From: Arthrobacter sp.
GTDB lineage: Bacteria > Actinomycetota > Actinomycetes > Actinomycetales > Micrococcaceae
DNA length: 37,654 bases
Assembly: GCA_026393275.1 (NCBI GenBank)
Contig: JAPLAM010000012.1
Span: 1 to 37,654 of the forward strand
Reading direction: 5' to 3'
The number at the start of each line of letters is the position of its first letter. Position 1 is the first letter of the stretch. The translations under genes were made by a program, and so were the position numbers. The notes under the pieces were generated by a model that saw nothing but the letters and a program-made list of their open reading frames with translations, was not told where the DNA came from and made no database searches. This document shows, piece after piece, positions 1-8,118 of the stretch.

Positions 1-73
1 AGATCGGGGCTTCGTGCTTGCGTGCCACGGCGACCACGTCACGGCGGAACTCAGCGGGGAAAGGCTTCGGCAT
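1..73 (-). CDS. IS3-family transposase OrfA, N-terminal 24 residues
   Basis: Read on the minus strand from the ATG at 73, the peptide starts MPKPFPAEFRRDVVAVARKH and continues EAPI before leaving the window. This is the typical start of the helix-turn-helix OrfA of IS3-family elements (lysine/arginine-rich, 'FPxEFRRDVV'), which binds the terminal repeats and joins OrfB by programmed frameshifting to form the transposase. An AAGGATG ribosome-binding sequence lies about 6 bases upstream. Only the N-terminus is present, so nothing can be said about whether the element is active. The family assignment rests on the N-terminal motif alone, but that motif is distinctive. Confidence 0.75.
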   Translation of the reverse strand, partial: MPKPFPAEFRRDVVAVARKHEAPI

Positions 74-113
74 GTGAACATCCTTGCTGCAAGGAACGAA
101 TCCTCACAAGTCA
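1..113 (-). mobile_element. End of an IS3-family insertion sequence (partial)
   Basis: The minus strand of 1-73 encodes the start of an IS3-type OrfA (see the next entry). Upstream of that start lies a short leader ending in a TGACTTGTGAGG-like tip at about 113, consistent with the TGA...TCA termini of IS3-family elements. A second possible tip, TGACTCCTGA, would place the edge at 120. The element continues off the left edge, so the other terminus and the target-site duplication cannot be seen. It separates the downstream serine hydrolase from its N-terminus. Confidence 0.75.
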
Positions 114-1006
114 GGAGTCAAGCAAACCCGGGGCAGTCCCAGATCCGCGACAGGATCTCGGTGATGGACCTCCTCACTCACCGGGCGGGCCTGCCCGCTA
201 CCCCTGAACCACTGCCATACGATCGGTTGGGCAACCTGTCTGAGGTTATTTCGGCAATCTGCGAAGCCGGTCCCATAGGGGAGCCCGGTCAATCCATCGA
301 ATATAGCCCCGCGTTCAATCACGCACTGCTGGGCGAGATGGCCCGTCGCGTTCTCGGCCCGGAACGCCGATACCGTGAACTTGTTGAAGACCACATCTTT
401 GAACCTCTGGGGATGCGCGACACTGCGATTGGAGCGCGACCGGACCTCGGCGATCGCCTTGTTCCCTTGAAGGCGCGTTTCGAACCGTCAGGATGGCTTG
501 GCCCCCGTGACATCGAAGCACTCAATGACGCTGTGGATGCTGAAGCTGAGATGCCTTGGGTAGGCGGCGTTTCGACTGCCTCGGATGTGTTGCGCTTCGC
601 GGAGATGCTCCGTCGCGGCGGAGCGTTGGGACAGACCCGGATACTGTCGAATGCGATTTTGCAGCGCGCCACACGCAACCACACTGGCGACATGCCCAAC
701 AATTGGTGGATCCCGATGGCTGAACGTCGAGGATGGAAAGTCATGCCGGCAAATCTAGGTCTTGGACTCTTCCTACGGGGAGAGGGCCTCCATCCTTCTA
801 TCCTTGGAACACTCACAGCTCCGCAAACCTTCGGTAACTACGGCGCTGGTTCGAGCATCTATTGGGTGGATCCCGTCCGGGAACTGACCTTTGTTTGCCT
901 GACCTCCGGGATCATGGAAGAAAGCGAAAATATAGTGAGGTTCCAAAAGCTATCCGACCTGGCAGTCAGCACCGTAGTGACTGCAGACCACTATCCACCC
1001 CTCTAG
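114..1006 (+). pseudogene. Serine beta-lactamase-like hydrolase, N-terminus removed by IS
   Basis: The frame encodes the middle and C-terminal parts of a class C beta-lactamase / EstB-type serine hydrolase. Recognisable pieces are ISVMDLLTHRAGLP (the 'ITVRDLLTHTSGLP' segment of the family), YSPAFNHALLGEMA (position of the catalytic Tyr motif), the FEPLGMRDT turn and a C-terminal GNYGAGSSIYWVDP segment. The SxxK nucleophile motif, which should precede the LLTH segment, is absent because the frame runs directly into the IS3-family end at about 113. The open frame can be read back to base 14, but that part is antisense transposase DNA. The fragment is therefore unlikely to be active. Family members hydrolyse esters, lactones or amides, which would fit the lactone and amidohydrolase themes nearby, but the original substrate is unknown. 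Confidence 0.75.
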
Positions 1007-1078
1007 CCAAGAGGGGCCCTATACCGTCCGGCGCCCTCCTAAGTTCCCGGAGCGGGCGCCGGCCACGAAAATGAGACG

Positions 1079-1807
1079 ATGATGGACACTGAACGCATTG
1101 AAGTGGAGCACGCCAAGGCTAAGGGCGGTGAGTCCATAAACCTCGATTTGCGCAGCTTGGTCGTGAAGAGCGGTCGCGGATCCACGACGGATGCGGTAAC
1201 GGATGCCCTCAGGGAAGCTATCCTGACCGGACTTCTGCACCAGGACACATGGCTCCGCGAAGGCGAGCTGGCGGAAGCTCTGCAGGTGAGTCGAACACCG
1301 GTCCGCGAGGCTCTGCGACGCCTGTCCGACGAGGGCATGACCCAAAGGGTAGCCAACCGTGGCACCGTTGTAGCGCCAATTACGTTCGAGGAGATCCTTG
1401 CTGTTTACTCGGTGCGGACCAGCCTGGAAGGGCTTGCCGCGCGGCTCGCAGCCCTACGCAACCCGCCTGGACTCGTGGAGGAACTCATAGGCATCCAGCG
1501 GGAAATGGCCGAGGCGGTGCGGGATGACAGCGACGTGTCCGAAATCAATCTCCGGTTCCACAGGGCTATTAGGGATGCAGCAAGAAATCCATATCTCGAA
1601 CGCTTCCTCGTCCAGGTGGAAAATGCTGTACGACGGTTCGGTGAAACTACCTTCAATGTACCGGGCAGGCTCGATGAGGTTCTGGTTGAGCATCAGGCCA
1701 TCATTGAGGCCATCGCGGCCAGCGATCCCGACACAGCCGAATTGATGGCCACATCCCACATGCGTAAAGCACGCGACGTGAGAACCCGGCAGATGCTCTC
1801 TCCGTAA
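1079..1807 (+). CDS. GntR-family transcriptional regulator, FCD (FadR) type
   Basis: This is a 242-residue regulator with an N-terminal winged helix: TDALREAILTGLLHQDTWLREGEL leads into LAEALQVSRTPVREALRRL (about residues 60-85), the GntR signature. An all-alpha FCD effector domain follows, with the usual R-x-x-E-G ('VRTSLEGLAARLAA') and N-x-x-F-H ('INLRFHRAIRDAARNPYL') ligand/metal residues and the C-terminal His of 'TSHMRKARDV'. FCD regulators usually sense carboxylic acids and repress the neighbouring catabolic operon. The first 35-40 residues precede the usual start of the domain, and the ribosome-binding site before 1079 is weak, so the real start may lie downstream. It precedes the ABC importer operon by 334 bases in the same direction and is a natural candidate for its regulator. 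Confidence 0.85.
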   Translation: MMDTERIEVEHAKAKGGESINLDLRSLVVKSGRGSTTDAVTDALREAILTGLLHQDTWLREGELAEALQVSRTPVREALRRLSDEGMTQRVANRGTVVAPITFEEILAVYSVRTSLEGLAARLAALRNPPGLVEELIGIQREMAEAVRDDSDVSEINLRFHRAIRDAARNPYLERFLVQVENAVRRFGETTFNVPGRLDEVLVEHQAIIEAIAASDPDTAELMATSHMRKARDVRTRQMLSP

Positions 1808-2141
1808 AACTTCCATGCAACTTTGTGGAAGCCGCGACCGGATCGGACGAACCGTGCCTGACTTCTAGCGGCAGCGGGCCTTGTTGCGGGTTGCTTCCCC
1901 TCCTGGCCATGTCACAAACATGGTAAATTCAACGATTTTTGGCCGCAATCTGGCCTCGATTCCCTACGACGCGCCATTTTTCAGCTCCGATTCAAAGCAT
2001 TTCCGTTTTCCCATTGACCCCGTGCCTGAACAGGCAAGAAAAACGTTGGCAGGGGCAATCAGCTCATGTAGCATTCTCAGTGCATGCAATCTTGTGTGAT
2101 CTAACTTACAAACCTTGATTCAAACCTCAGGAGGACCACCG
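1808..2141. other. Leader region of the importer operon
   Basis: No convincing gene is seen in these 334 bases. A perfect TGCCTG-AA-CAGGCA palindrome lies at 2023-2036. An imperfect 20-bp palindrome with TTGT...ACAA ends lies at 2092-2111 and is described separately. The last bases contain a strong AGGAGGACC ribosome-binding sequence (2129-2137) before the ATG at 2142. The region is relatively AT-rich between 1920 and 2110, as expected for a promoter, but no clear -35/-10 pair could be fixed. Confidence 0.5.
2092..2111. promoter_or_regulatory. Possible GntR operator before the importer operon
   Basis: The sequence has outer arms TTGT and ACAA with partial symmetry inside. It has the same length (20 bp) and the same ends as the perfect palindrome at 8916-8935. 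FCD-type GntR proteins commonly bind palindromes of about this size. The symmetry is weak (4 outer pairs plus isolated matches), so this is a suggestion based on resemblance. Confidence 0.3.
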
Positions 2142-3161
2142 ATGTCGAAGAAGACATACACGCGACGCAAAGTTACGACCCTCGTTGCTGCCATGGCAGC
2201 GTCTGCCATGCTGGCCGCCTGCGGTGCCGGCGGACAAGCTCAGTCCTCCGGGAATGCCGCTAGCGGCGAGAAGGCCTCCCTCACCGTCCTTCGCACGAAC
2301 GGAGGGCAGTTCGAAGGGATCCTGCTGGGTAAAGAGAAGGGCATCTGGGCTGAGAACGGTCTCACCCTTGACGACAAAATCGGCGCAGACTCTTCAGCGC
2401 AGCGCGTTCCTCCGCTGTTGAACAAGGAAGCGCAGTTTGCCCAGATTGATGCCACGGCGATGATCCGGGCCGCTGCTGAAGGTCTTCCAGTGCAAATCGT
2501 TGGTTCCGTCCAAATCGCGCCGGACACCAGTGCGGCAGGGTTCAAGCCCGCAGACGGCTTGATGGTTCCGCCGAATTCGCCGATCAAGAGCCTCAAGGAC
2601 CTCGCCGGAAAGACGGTGGGTGTTCCCGCGTTGGGTGCCACCATCCACGTTATCGCCATGCTGGCACTGGAAAAGGCCGGCGTGGACCCGAAGTCCGTCA
2701 AGTTCATTGCTCTTCCCGCGGCAAATCTGCTCTCCTCGGCCGAGGGGGGCCAAGTGGACGCCGTGACATTGTGGAGCAACTTCTATGGGCAGGCCCAGTC
2801 GAAGCAATTCACTGTCATCGGTCCTTCCGCGGGCGAAGTGATTAAGGGTATTCCGCAGATTGTTTGGGCCGCGTCCAAGCAGTACGCCAATGAAAGCCCC
2901 AAGGTGGTTGAACAATTTCTGGACGCCAACGCCAAAGCCCAGGACTACGCCAACAGCCACCCGGATGATCGCCGCCGCCTGATGGGTGACTTGACCAAGC
3001 TGCCCAAGGACTACATCCAAAACGTGTGGCTGGTCCCGTTCTCCAACCAGATCAACCGTCAGGGCGTCCAGGAACTGGCCGATGCGCTGAAGCACTTCGG
3101 ATTCATCGATAAGGCGCCGGCCATGGACGACATCATCTGGAAGGGTGCCAAAACTGCCTGA
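2142..3161 (+). CDS. ABC transporter substrate-binding lipoprotein, NitT/TauT (SsuA/NMT1-like)
   Basis: This is a 339-residue extracellular lipoprotein. The basic N-terminus MSKKTYTRRK is followed by a hydrophobic stretch and a lipobox LAAC with the modified Cys at about residue 27. The mature part is an SsuA/THI5-type periplasmic fold: 'GILLGKEKGIWAENGL' near the start, 'SLKDLAGKTVGVPALGATIHV' in the middle and 'VDAVTLWSNFYGQAQ' further on are the conserved hinge and ligand segments of this family. The ATG at 2142 is chosen because AGGAGG lies 5-10 bases upstream; the frame is open 9 codons earlier. It delivers ligand to the permeases at 3203 and 3990. Family members bind nitrate, sulfonates, taurine, thiamine precursors or aromatic and aliphatic carboxylates; the ligand here cannot be read from the sequence. 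Confidence 0.88.
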   Translation: MSKKTYTRRKVTTLVAAMAASAMLAACGAGGQAQSSGNAASGEKASLTVLRTNGGQFEGILLGKEKGIWAENGLTLDDKIGADSSAQRVPPLLNKEAQFAQIDATAMIRAAAEGLPVQIVGSVQIAPDTSAAGFKPADGLMVPPNSPIKSLKDLAGKTVGVPALGATIHVIAMLALEKAGVDPKSVKFIALPAANLLSSAEGGQVDAVTLWSNFYGQAQSKQFTVIGPSAGEVIKGIPQIVWAASKQYANESPKVVEQFLDANAKAQDYANSHPDDRRRLMGDLTKLPKDYIQNVWLVPFSNQINRQGVQELADALKHFGFIDKAPAMDDIIWKGAKTA

Positions 3162-3202
3162 CCCAGGCAGTGCAGGCAGCGTTCAGAGATTGAGGTGAAG
3201 TA

Positions 3203-3976
3203 GTGCGACAGCAAAGAATGACCGTCCTGGGGAGCCAGATCGGCGTAATCCTCGCCCTTCTGGTGATCTGGGAGTTGATCGCCAGGTCGGGGTTGGCCGC
3301 AGAGAATGCGTTTCCGCCCTTCTCTGCGGTATCGGTGGAGTTGGTGAAGGGAATGCTGACTTCCAGTTACTGGACCGCAGTGTGGCAGACCCTTCAGGGG
3401 GCGCTTCAGGGATTCCTCGTGGCCGCCGCGGTCGGGATTCCAGTAGGTGTAGTTGTGGGCTTCTCGCCCTTCCTTGAAAGATCCAGCCGCATCCTGGTCG
3501 ATTTTGGGCGATCCTTCCCCGCCATTGCGCTGCTACCCATATTTGTCCTGTCGTATGGGTCGACCATCACCACAAAGACGATCGTCATCGCCGTCGGTTG
3601 CGTGTTCCCCATCTTTGTTCAGAGCTTCTACGGATCTCGGCGGGTGGACCCAGCCATCGTCGAGACGGCTAAAGCATTCCGGATTCCTGCAGGTATGCAA
3701 CTCACCCGCATTGCTTTACCGAGTGCCGTTCCCTCGATCATGACCGGCTTGCGACTGGGCATTACCATGGCCGTCCTTCTTTCGATCGGCGTGGAAATAC
3801 TCGGAGGTATCCCGGGGCTCGGCCAGCGGATAGCCGGCGCGCAGCAGGATGGCGCATCGGCCGTAGCGTTTGCGTACATCCTCACCGCCAGTGCGCTGGG
3901 TTTTGCCGTCAGCAAACTGTCGCAAGCGGTTGAAAGCCGCCTACTGCGGTGGCGACCACCAACCACCGTAAGTTGA
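3203..3976 (+). CDS. ABC transporter permease, NitT/TauT type (first of two)
   Basis: This 257-residue BPD_transp_1-family inner-membrane protein has about six hydrophobic segments. The cytoplasmic EAA loop is visible as 'DPAIVETAKAFRIPAGMQLTRIALPSAVPSIMTGLRLGI', the contact site for the ATPase. The start is GTG at 3203, preceded by TGAGGTGAAG. It lies 41 bases after the binding protein and 13 before a second, clearly different permease. Many SsuC/TauC systems use one permease gene as a homodimer, so two adjacent genes suggest a heterodimeric channel. Confidence 0.87.
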   Translation: MRQQRMTVLGSQIGVILALLVIWELIARSGLAAENAFPPFSAVSVELVKGMLTSSYWTAVWQTLQGALQGFLVAAAVGIPVGVVVGFSPFLERSSRILVDFGRSFPAIALLPIFVLSYGSTITTKTIVIAVGCVFPIFVQSFYGSRRVDPAIVETAKAFRIPAGMQLTRIALPSAVPSIMTGLRLGITMAVLLSIGVEILGGIPGLGQRIAGAQQDGASAVAFAYILTASALGFAVSKLSQAVESRLLRWRPPTTVS

Positions 3977-3989
3977 GAGGAACGGGCTC

Positions 3990-4901
3990 ATGAACATCCA
4001 AAAAATCTTGCTCGGTGCCGGGAAAATGTTGTGGCTGCCAGCCCTGGTCATCGCCGCCTGGTGGGTTCTCTCCGGGACCTCGGAGAACTTCTACTTCCCA
4101 CCCCTGTCCAAAATTTTCGAAAAGATCATCTTCCAGGCCACCGAAGGGGCGCTTTGGGAGAACATCCTGTTCTCCATGATCAACTTCACCATTGGTTTCG
4201 TGGTCGCTGGCATCGCCGGCATTCTGTTCGGCATTGTGCTGGGGTCACTCCGACGCATCCGTGTCGCGGTGTCCCCGCTGTTGGACTTCATGAGGTCAAT
4301 GCCGCAGATCGCCTTGGTTCCCGTTGTCATCATGGCCTTTGGCATCGGACCGGAGCCCAAGGCGTTCCTTATCGGTTTCATATGCTTCTGGCCGATCCTG
4401 CTGAACACCATTGACGGCGTCCGCGGGCTCAATCCCCAGCTCCTTGAGGTCGCGAAGGCCTACCGGATCCCGTACCCCGTATACCTCATGCGCATGGTCC
4501 TCCCCGCTACGCTGCCCGCCATTATGACCGGCATGCGGATCGCTATCGGCCTGGGCGTCGTCATGATGGTGGTCAGCGAAATGTATTCCTCGACCCGAGG
4601 AATCGGCTTTTATATCCTCCAGAGCCAAGAAAGCTACCGAATCACCGACGTCTGGGCCGGAACGATCGTCATTGGCCTCTTGGGCTATTTGATCTCAGTG
4701 GGCTTCGTCGCCGTCGAACGCTATCTCCTGGCCTGGTACTACCAGGTCGAGCGCCGCAGACTGCGCAAGCGGCCGGCTAGGGCCGCCGCCGAAACTGCAG
4801 CAGCACCGCCGGTGAGGAACCCGGCCAGCGAGCATGCGAAGGCAAGGCTCACCGCAGACAAGGACTCTGAAGTAGTTGTGGCAACACGGAAAGGCGTTTG
4901 A
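3990..4901 (+). CDS. ABC transporter permease, NitT/TauT type (second)
   Basis: This 303-residue integral membrane permease has the EAA loop 'NPQLLEVAKAYRIPYPVYLMRMVLPATLPAIMTGMRIAI'. A C-terminal cytoplasmic tail of about 50 residues is basic, then Ala- and Pro-rich ('RRRLRKRPARAAAETAAAPP') and is longer than usual for the family. AGAGGAACGG precedes the ATG. It probably pairs with the product of 3203-3976 to form the channel. The stop codon lies only 2 bases before the ATPase start, so translation is probably coupled. The tail has no recognisable domain and may be a disordered extension. Confidence 0.87.
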   Translation: MNIQKILLGAGKMLWLPALVIAAWWVLSGTSENFYFPPLSKIFEKIIFQATEGALWENILFSMINFTIGFVVAGIAGILFGIVLGSLRRIRVAVSPLLDFMRSMPQIALVPVVIMAFGIGPEPKAFLIGFICFWPILLNTIDGVRGLNPQLLEVAKAYRIPYPVYLMRMVLPATLPAIMTGMRIAIGLGVVMMVVSEMYSSTRGIGFYILQSQESYRITDVWAGTIVIGLLGYLISVGFVAVERYLLAWYYQVERRRLRKRPARAAAETAAAPPVRNPASEHAKARLTADKDSEVVVATRKGV

Positions 4902-4903
4902 CC

Positions 4904-5692
4904 ATGTCAAACCATACAAGCGACACCCTTTATGTCGAAGGACTCTCAAAGACCTACGGAGAGGGAAGCACCGCACACGAAGTGCTGAGTGATGTTTCCC
5001 TCGAAGTTCACCCGCAGGAGCTGGTGAGTCTCGTCGGTCCCTCGGGAGCCGGCAAGACCACGCTCCTCCGCTGCCTCTCCGGGTTGCTTGAACCCACATC
5101 AGGGCGGGTCCGTCTGGGCGACCGGCCGGTCAGTAAGCCCATCGAGGACATTGCTGTGGTCTTCCAGGACTACCGCGGATCCCTCATGCCCTGGATGCGC
5201 GTCGCCGAGAACGTTACCTTTCCCTTGCAGGGTAAGGGGGTGGCGAAAGCAGAGCGCGACCATCGTGCGCAGGAGGCCTTGGAAGCAGTGGGTTTGGGTG
5301 ATGCCGGGAACAAATACCCGTGGCAATTGTCCGGCGGAATGCAACAACGGGTTGCCATCGCCAGGGGCTTGGCTTACGAAGCACCAATCCTCTTGATGGA
5401 TGAGCCCTTCGGCTCGGTTGATGCGCAGACGCGCTTCGATTTGGAGGACCTGACCCTGCGGCTCCGCCGCGAACTGGGCATCACGATCGTGCTGGTGACT
5501 CACGACATTGACGAGGCGGTCTACATGGCCGATCGGGTGGTCGTCCTGGGCGGCCGGCCGACCCGCGTGCTGGAGACCATCGACGTCGGCCTCGGTGATG
5601 ACAGGGATCAGATCGGCACCAAAGAAAACCACCTGTTCGCAGAGCTCCGGTCTCACGTCCTGAACCAAGTCCGGCACAATCCAGCGATTTAG
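4904..5692 (+). CDS. ABC transporter ATP-binding protein, NitT/TauT (SsuB/TauB-like)
   Basis: This 262-residue nucleotide-binding subunit powers the importer. Visible motifs are Walker A 'GPSGAGKTTL', the Q-loop 'VFQDYRGSLMPW', the signature 'LSGGMQQRVAIARGLA', Walker B 'ILLMDEPFGSVD' and the H-loop 'VLVTHDIDEAV'. 'PFGSVDAQTR' and 'DEAVYMADRVVVL' are typical of the SsuB/TauB subfamily. The ATG at 4904 is preferred because GGAAAGG lies about 10 bases upstream. An in-frame TTG at 4898, overlapping the preceding stop region, is the alternative. The next gene follows after 16 bases, linking uptake to catabolism in one transcript. Confidence 0.9.
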   Translation: MSNHTSDTLYVEGLSKTYGEGSTAHEVLSDVSLEVHPQELVSLVGPSGAGKTTLLRCLSGLLEPTSGRVRLGDRPVSKPIEDIAVVFQDYRGSLMPWMRVAENVTFPLQGKGVAKAERDHRAQEALEAVGLGDAGNKYPWQLSGGMQQRVAIARGLAYEAPILLMDEPFGSVDAQTRFDLEDLTLRLRRELGITIVLVTHDIDEAVYMADRVVVLGGRPTRVLETIDVGLGDDRDQIGTKENHLFAELRSHVLNQVRHNPAI

Positions 5693-5708
5693 TAAATAGG
5701 AGATCACT

Positions 5709-7196
5709 GTGGTTGAAACAGCCATTCTCGACACCCGCATGCTCATTAACGGCAGGCGGGTCGAGCTCGACGTCGACAGGACGATCCCTGTCTACAGCCC
5801 CCTCACGGGTCAGGTACTCGCCGAAGTCGCCGACGCCACGGCAGAACAGGCTGCCGCAGCGATCAGTGCGGCCGAAGCCGCATTCGACAGCTGGCGAACG
5901 ACCAGCGGCGCTGAGCGCGCCCGCCTTATGCTTAGGCTCGCCGATCTGCTTGAACGGGAAGCCGATTCATTGGCCCGACTGGAAAGTGCCGACAACGGCA
6001 AGCTCCTGCGTGAGACGACTACTCAGGCGAAATTCACTGTGCGTAACTACCGGTTCTTCGCCGGCGCCGCCGACAAGATCTATGGACACACCATCCCCCT
6101 GGACGCCTGGGAGACCTTCGACTACACGCGGCGGGAGCCTGTCGGCGTTGCGGTTCTCATTACGGCCTGGAACTCTCCGATGCAGTTGTTGGCCAACAAA
6201 CTAGCGCCTGCCCTCGCAGCGGGTTGCACGGTGGTCATAAAACCCAGCGAAATCGCGCCCCTCACAACCCTGAGCCTTGCCGGCATTATCGAGGAGGCAG
6301 GCTTCCCGAAGGGGGTCATCAATATTGTCACCGGTGGTCGCGATGCTGGCGTCGCCCTTACCACGGACCCCCGCGTCGGTCGGATCTCGTTCACCGGATC
6401 AGTGTCCACGGGACAAGCCATCGCCCGGGCGGCCGCGGACGTCCTTGTGCCTGTGACACTCGAGCTTGGGGGCAAAAGCGCCAACATCGTCTTCGAAGAC
6501 GCCAACCTCGACCGTGCCGTGCCGGGAGCGGTTGCCGGAATATTCGCGGCCGGCGGACAGACCTGCATCGCGGGCTCCCGACTCCTCGTTCACGAATCCA
6601 TCGCCGATGAGTTCACCCGCCGCGTCTCCGAAATCGCACAGACGATCCGGCTCGGAGATCCAGCGGATCCAGACACCCAGATGGGGCCCGTTGCATCGAC
6701 CGTGCAACGAGACCGCATTCTCGCGATGATCTCTGATGCCAAAGCCGACGGATCCCGCCTGATCACCGGCGGTGGCACACCCGCAGCACCGGAGCTGGCT
6801 GACGGCGCCTTTGTGGAACCGACAATCTTCGTGGACGTGGATCCGGCATCACGGTTGGCGCAGGAGGAAGTCTTCGGCCCGGTGCTGGCCGTTACGACCT
6901 TCCGTACCGACGAGGAGGCCATCGCCATTGCGAACAGTACGGACTTCGGTTTGGCATCGGGAATATGGACACAGAATGTGCAGCGCGCCCATCGCGTCGC
7001 CCGGGACCTCGTCGCCGGCACCGTATGGATCAACACCTACCGCTACTCCGCCGCCCAGGCCCCGTTTGGAGGGGTCAAGCAGTCTGGCTACGGGCGGGAA
7101 CGCGGCCTGGAAGCCCTCGATGAGTACTTGCGCACCAAGAACGTCCTCATGGATCTTTCCGACGACATCCGCGACCCATTTGCAATCAAGGCTTAA
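5709..7196 (+). CDS. NAD(P)-dependent aldehyde dehydrogenase
   Basis: This 495-residue enzyme of the ALDH superfamily oxidises an aldehyde to its acid in the cytoplasm. The catalytic set is complete: Asn155 (TAWNSP), Lys178 (VIKPSE, cofactor binding), Glu252 (LELGGKS, general base), the nucleophile Cys286 (GGQTCIAGS) and Glu387 (EEVFGPV). The cofactor motif FTGSVSTGQ is at about 228-236. The start is GTG at 5709 with AGGAGA 5-10 bases upstream. It is the first enzyme gene after the importer and is followed within 10 bases by a beta-hydroxyacid dehydrogenase, so it plausibly takes the semialdehyde that enzyme produces. Betaine-aldehyde-like and semialdehyde dehydrogenases share this pattern, so the substrate is not determined. 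Confidence 0.9.
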   Translation: MVETAILDTRMLINGRRVELDVDRTIPVYSPLTGQVLAEVADATAEQAAAAISAAEAAFDSWRTTSGAERARLMLRLADLLEREADSLARLESADNGKLLRETTTQAKFTVRNYRFFAGAADKIYGHTIPLDAWETFDYTRREPVGVAVLITAWNSPMQLLANKLAPALAAGCTVVIKPSEIAPLTTLSLAGIIEEAGFPKGVINIVTGGRDAGVALTTDPRVGRISFTGSVSTGQAIARAAADVLVPVTLELGGKSANIVFEDANLDRAVPGAVAGIFAAGGQTCIAGSRLLVHESIADEFTRRVSEIAQTIRLGDPADPDTQMGPVASTVQRDRILAMISDAKADGSRLITGGGTPAAPELADGAFVEPTIFVDVDPASRLAQEEVFGPVLAVTTFRTDEEAIAIANSTDFGLASGIWTQNVQRAHRVARDLVAGTVWINTYRYSAAQAPFGGVKQSGYGRERGLEALDEYLRTKNVLMDLSDDIRDPFAIKA

Positions 7197-7206
7197 GGAA
7201 GGAACC

Positions 7207-8118
7207 ATGAGCGACCAGATCGCAGTCGTAGGTCTTGGCCAGATGGGACTTCCCATCGCCACTCGACTCGCAGCCAGCTTCGACGTGCTGGCCTTCGATA
7301 TCTCCAACGAGCGCCGCGCGCTGGCGGCCGAGGGCTACCGCATAACGACCACAGACGACCTCGCGCAGCTTGGATCGAGCACCACGGTGGTGTTGTCCCT
7401 ACCTAACCCCGCCATCTCCCGCAGCGTCCTGTCCCAACTTGCGCCACACATGACGCCCGGAACCGTCGTGGTGGAGACAAGCACGGTCCTGCCGGATGAT
7501 GTCCGCGAATGGCAGCGGCTGCTCAAGCCCGTAGGAGCACGCGTCGTTGACGCCGCGGTGCTCTCCGGTGTGGCCCAAATGGAGCAAGGAAAAGCCACCC
7601 TCCTTGTCGGCGGGGACGCCGACGACCTGGAGGGTGTCTCCCCCGTGCTCGCAGCAATCGGGGGAGGCGGCGTGCAGCGGTTCGGCCCGCTGGGCGCGGG
7701 CATGGCCGCCAAGGTAGTCAACAACGGCGTCGCCCATGCTGTCATGGTCGTGCTGGTCGAAGCGTTTGCCATGGCCAGGGCTGAGGGCGTCGCGCTTGAG
7801 GATATCGCCGCGATGCTCGACCGTGAAGACGGAGGGCTGCAGCGGCCCCTGAACCACCGCATCATGCAGCGGATGGCGTCCGCCGACTTCGAGGGCGGCA
7901 TGCCCCTGGAAGCCGCGCGCAAGGACTCGACACTGGCGCTGGCGATGGCCCAGCGATCGGGTACGCCGCTGTTCGCCACCCAGGCTGCTCAAACTGTCTA
8001 TGACATTGCCTCCGGGGCGGGCTTGGGACGTGCAGACTACTCTGCGGTTGCCAAGCTCTGGGAGGGATGGACTGGACGCGGGCTGTCCTACGGGGAGGCC
8101 AGCGATGACCGCCTCTGA
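7207..8118 (+). CDS. Beta-hydroxyacid dehydrogenase (3-hydroxyisobutyrate / GHB dehydrogenase-like)
   Basis: This 303-residue NAD(P)-dependent oxidoreductase has an N-terminal Rossmann fold with the motif VVGLGQMGLPIA (residues 7-18). The substrate-binding segment 'DAAVLSGVAQMEQGKATLLVGG' (about 115-136) replaces the usual 'DAPVSGGxxGA'. The catalytic Lys169 and the following Asn lie in 'GMAAKVVNNGVAHA'. Family members interconvert 2- or 3-hydroxyacids and semialdehydes (3-hydroxyisobutyrate, tartronate semialdehyde, gamma-hydroxybutyrate). The start at 7207 has AAGGAAGGAACC immediately upstream; the open frame extends far back into the ALDH gene but only this ATG fits the family. It overlaps the lactonase gene by 14 bases, implying translational coupling. 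Its altered substrate loop suggests an unusual substrate. Confidence 0.85.
   Translation: MSDQIAVVGLGQMGLPIATRLAASFDVLAFDISNERRALAAEGYRITTTDDLAQLGSSTTVVLSLPNPAISRSVLSQLAPHMTPGTVVVETSTVLPDDVREWQRLLKPVGARVVDAAVLSGVAQMEQGKATLLVGGDADDLEGVSPVLAAIGGGGVQRFGPLGAGMAAKVVNNGVAHAVMVVLVEAFAMARAEGVALEDIAAMLDREDGGLQRPLNHRIMQRMASADFEGGMPLEAARKDSTLALAMAQRSGTPLFATQAAQTVYDIASGAGLGRADYSAVAKLWEGWTGRGLSYGEASDDRL

Noticed and set aside
1881..2099. 72-codon plus-strand frame in the importer leader
   Set aside because: There is no ribosome-binding site and no family, and it overlaps the likely promoter region.
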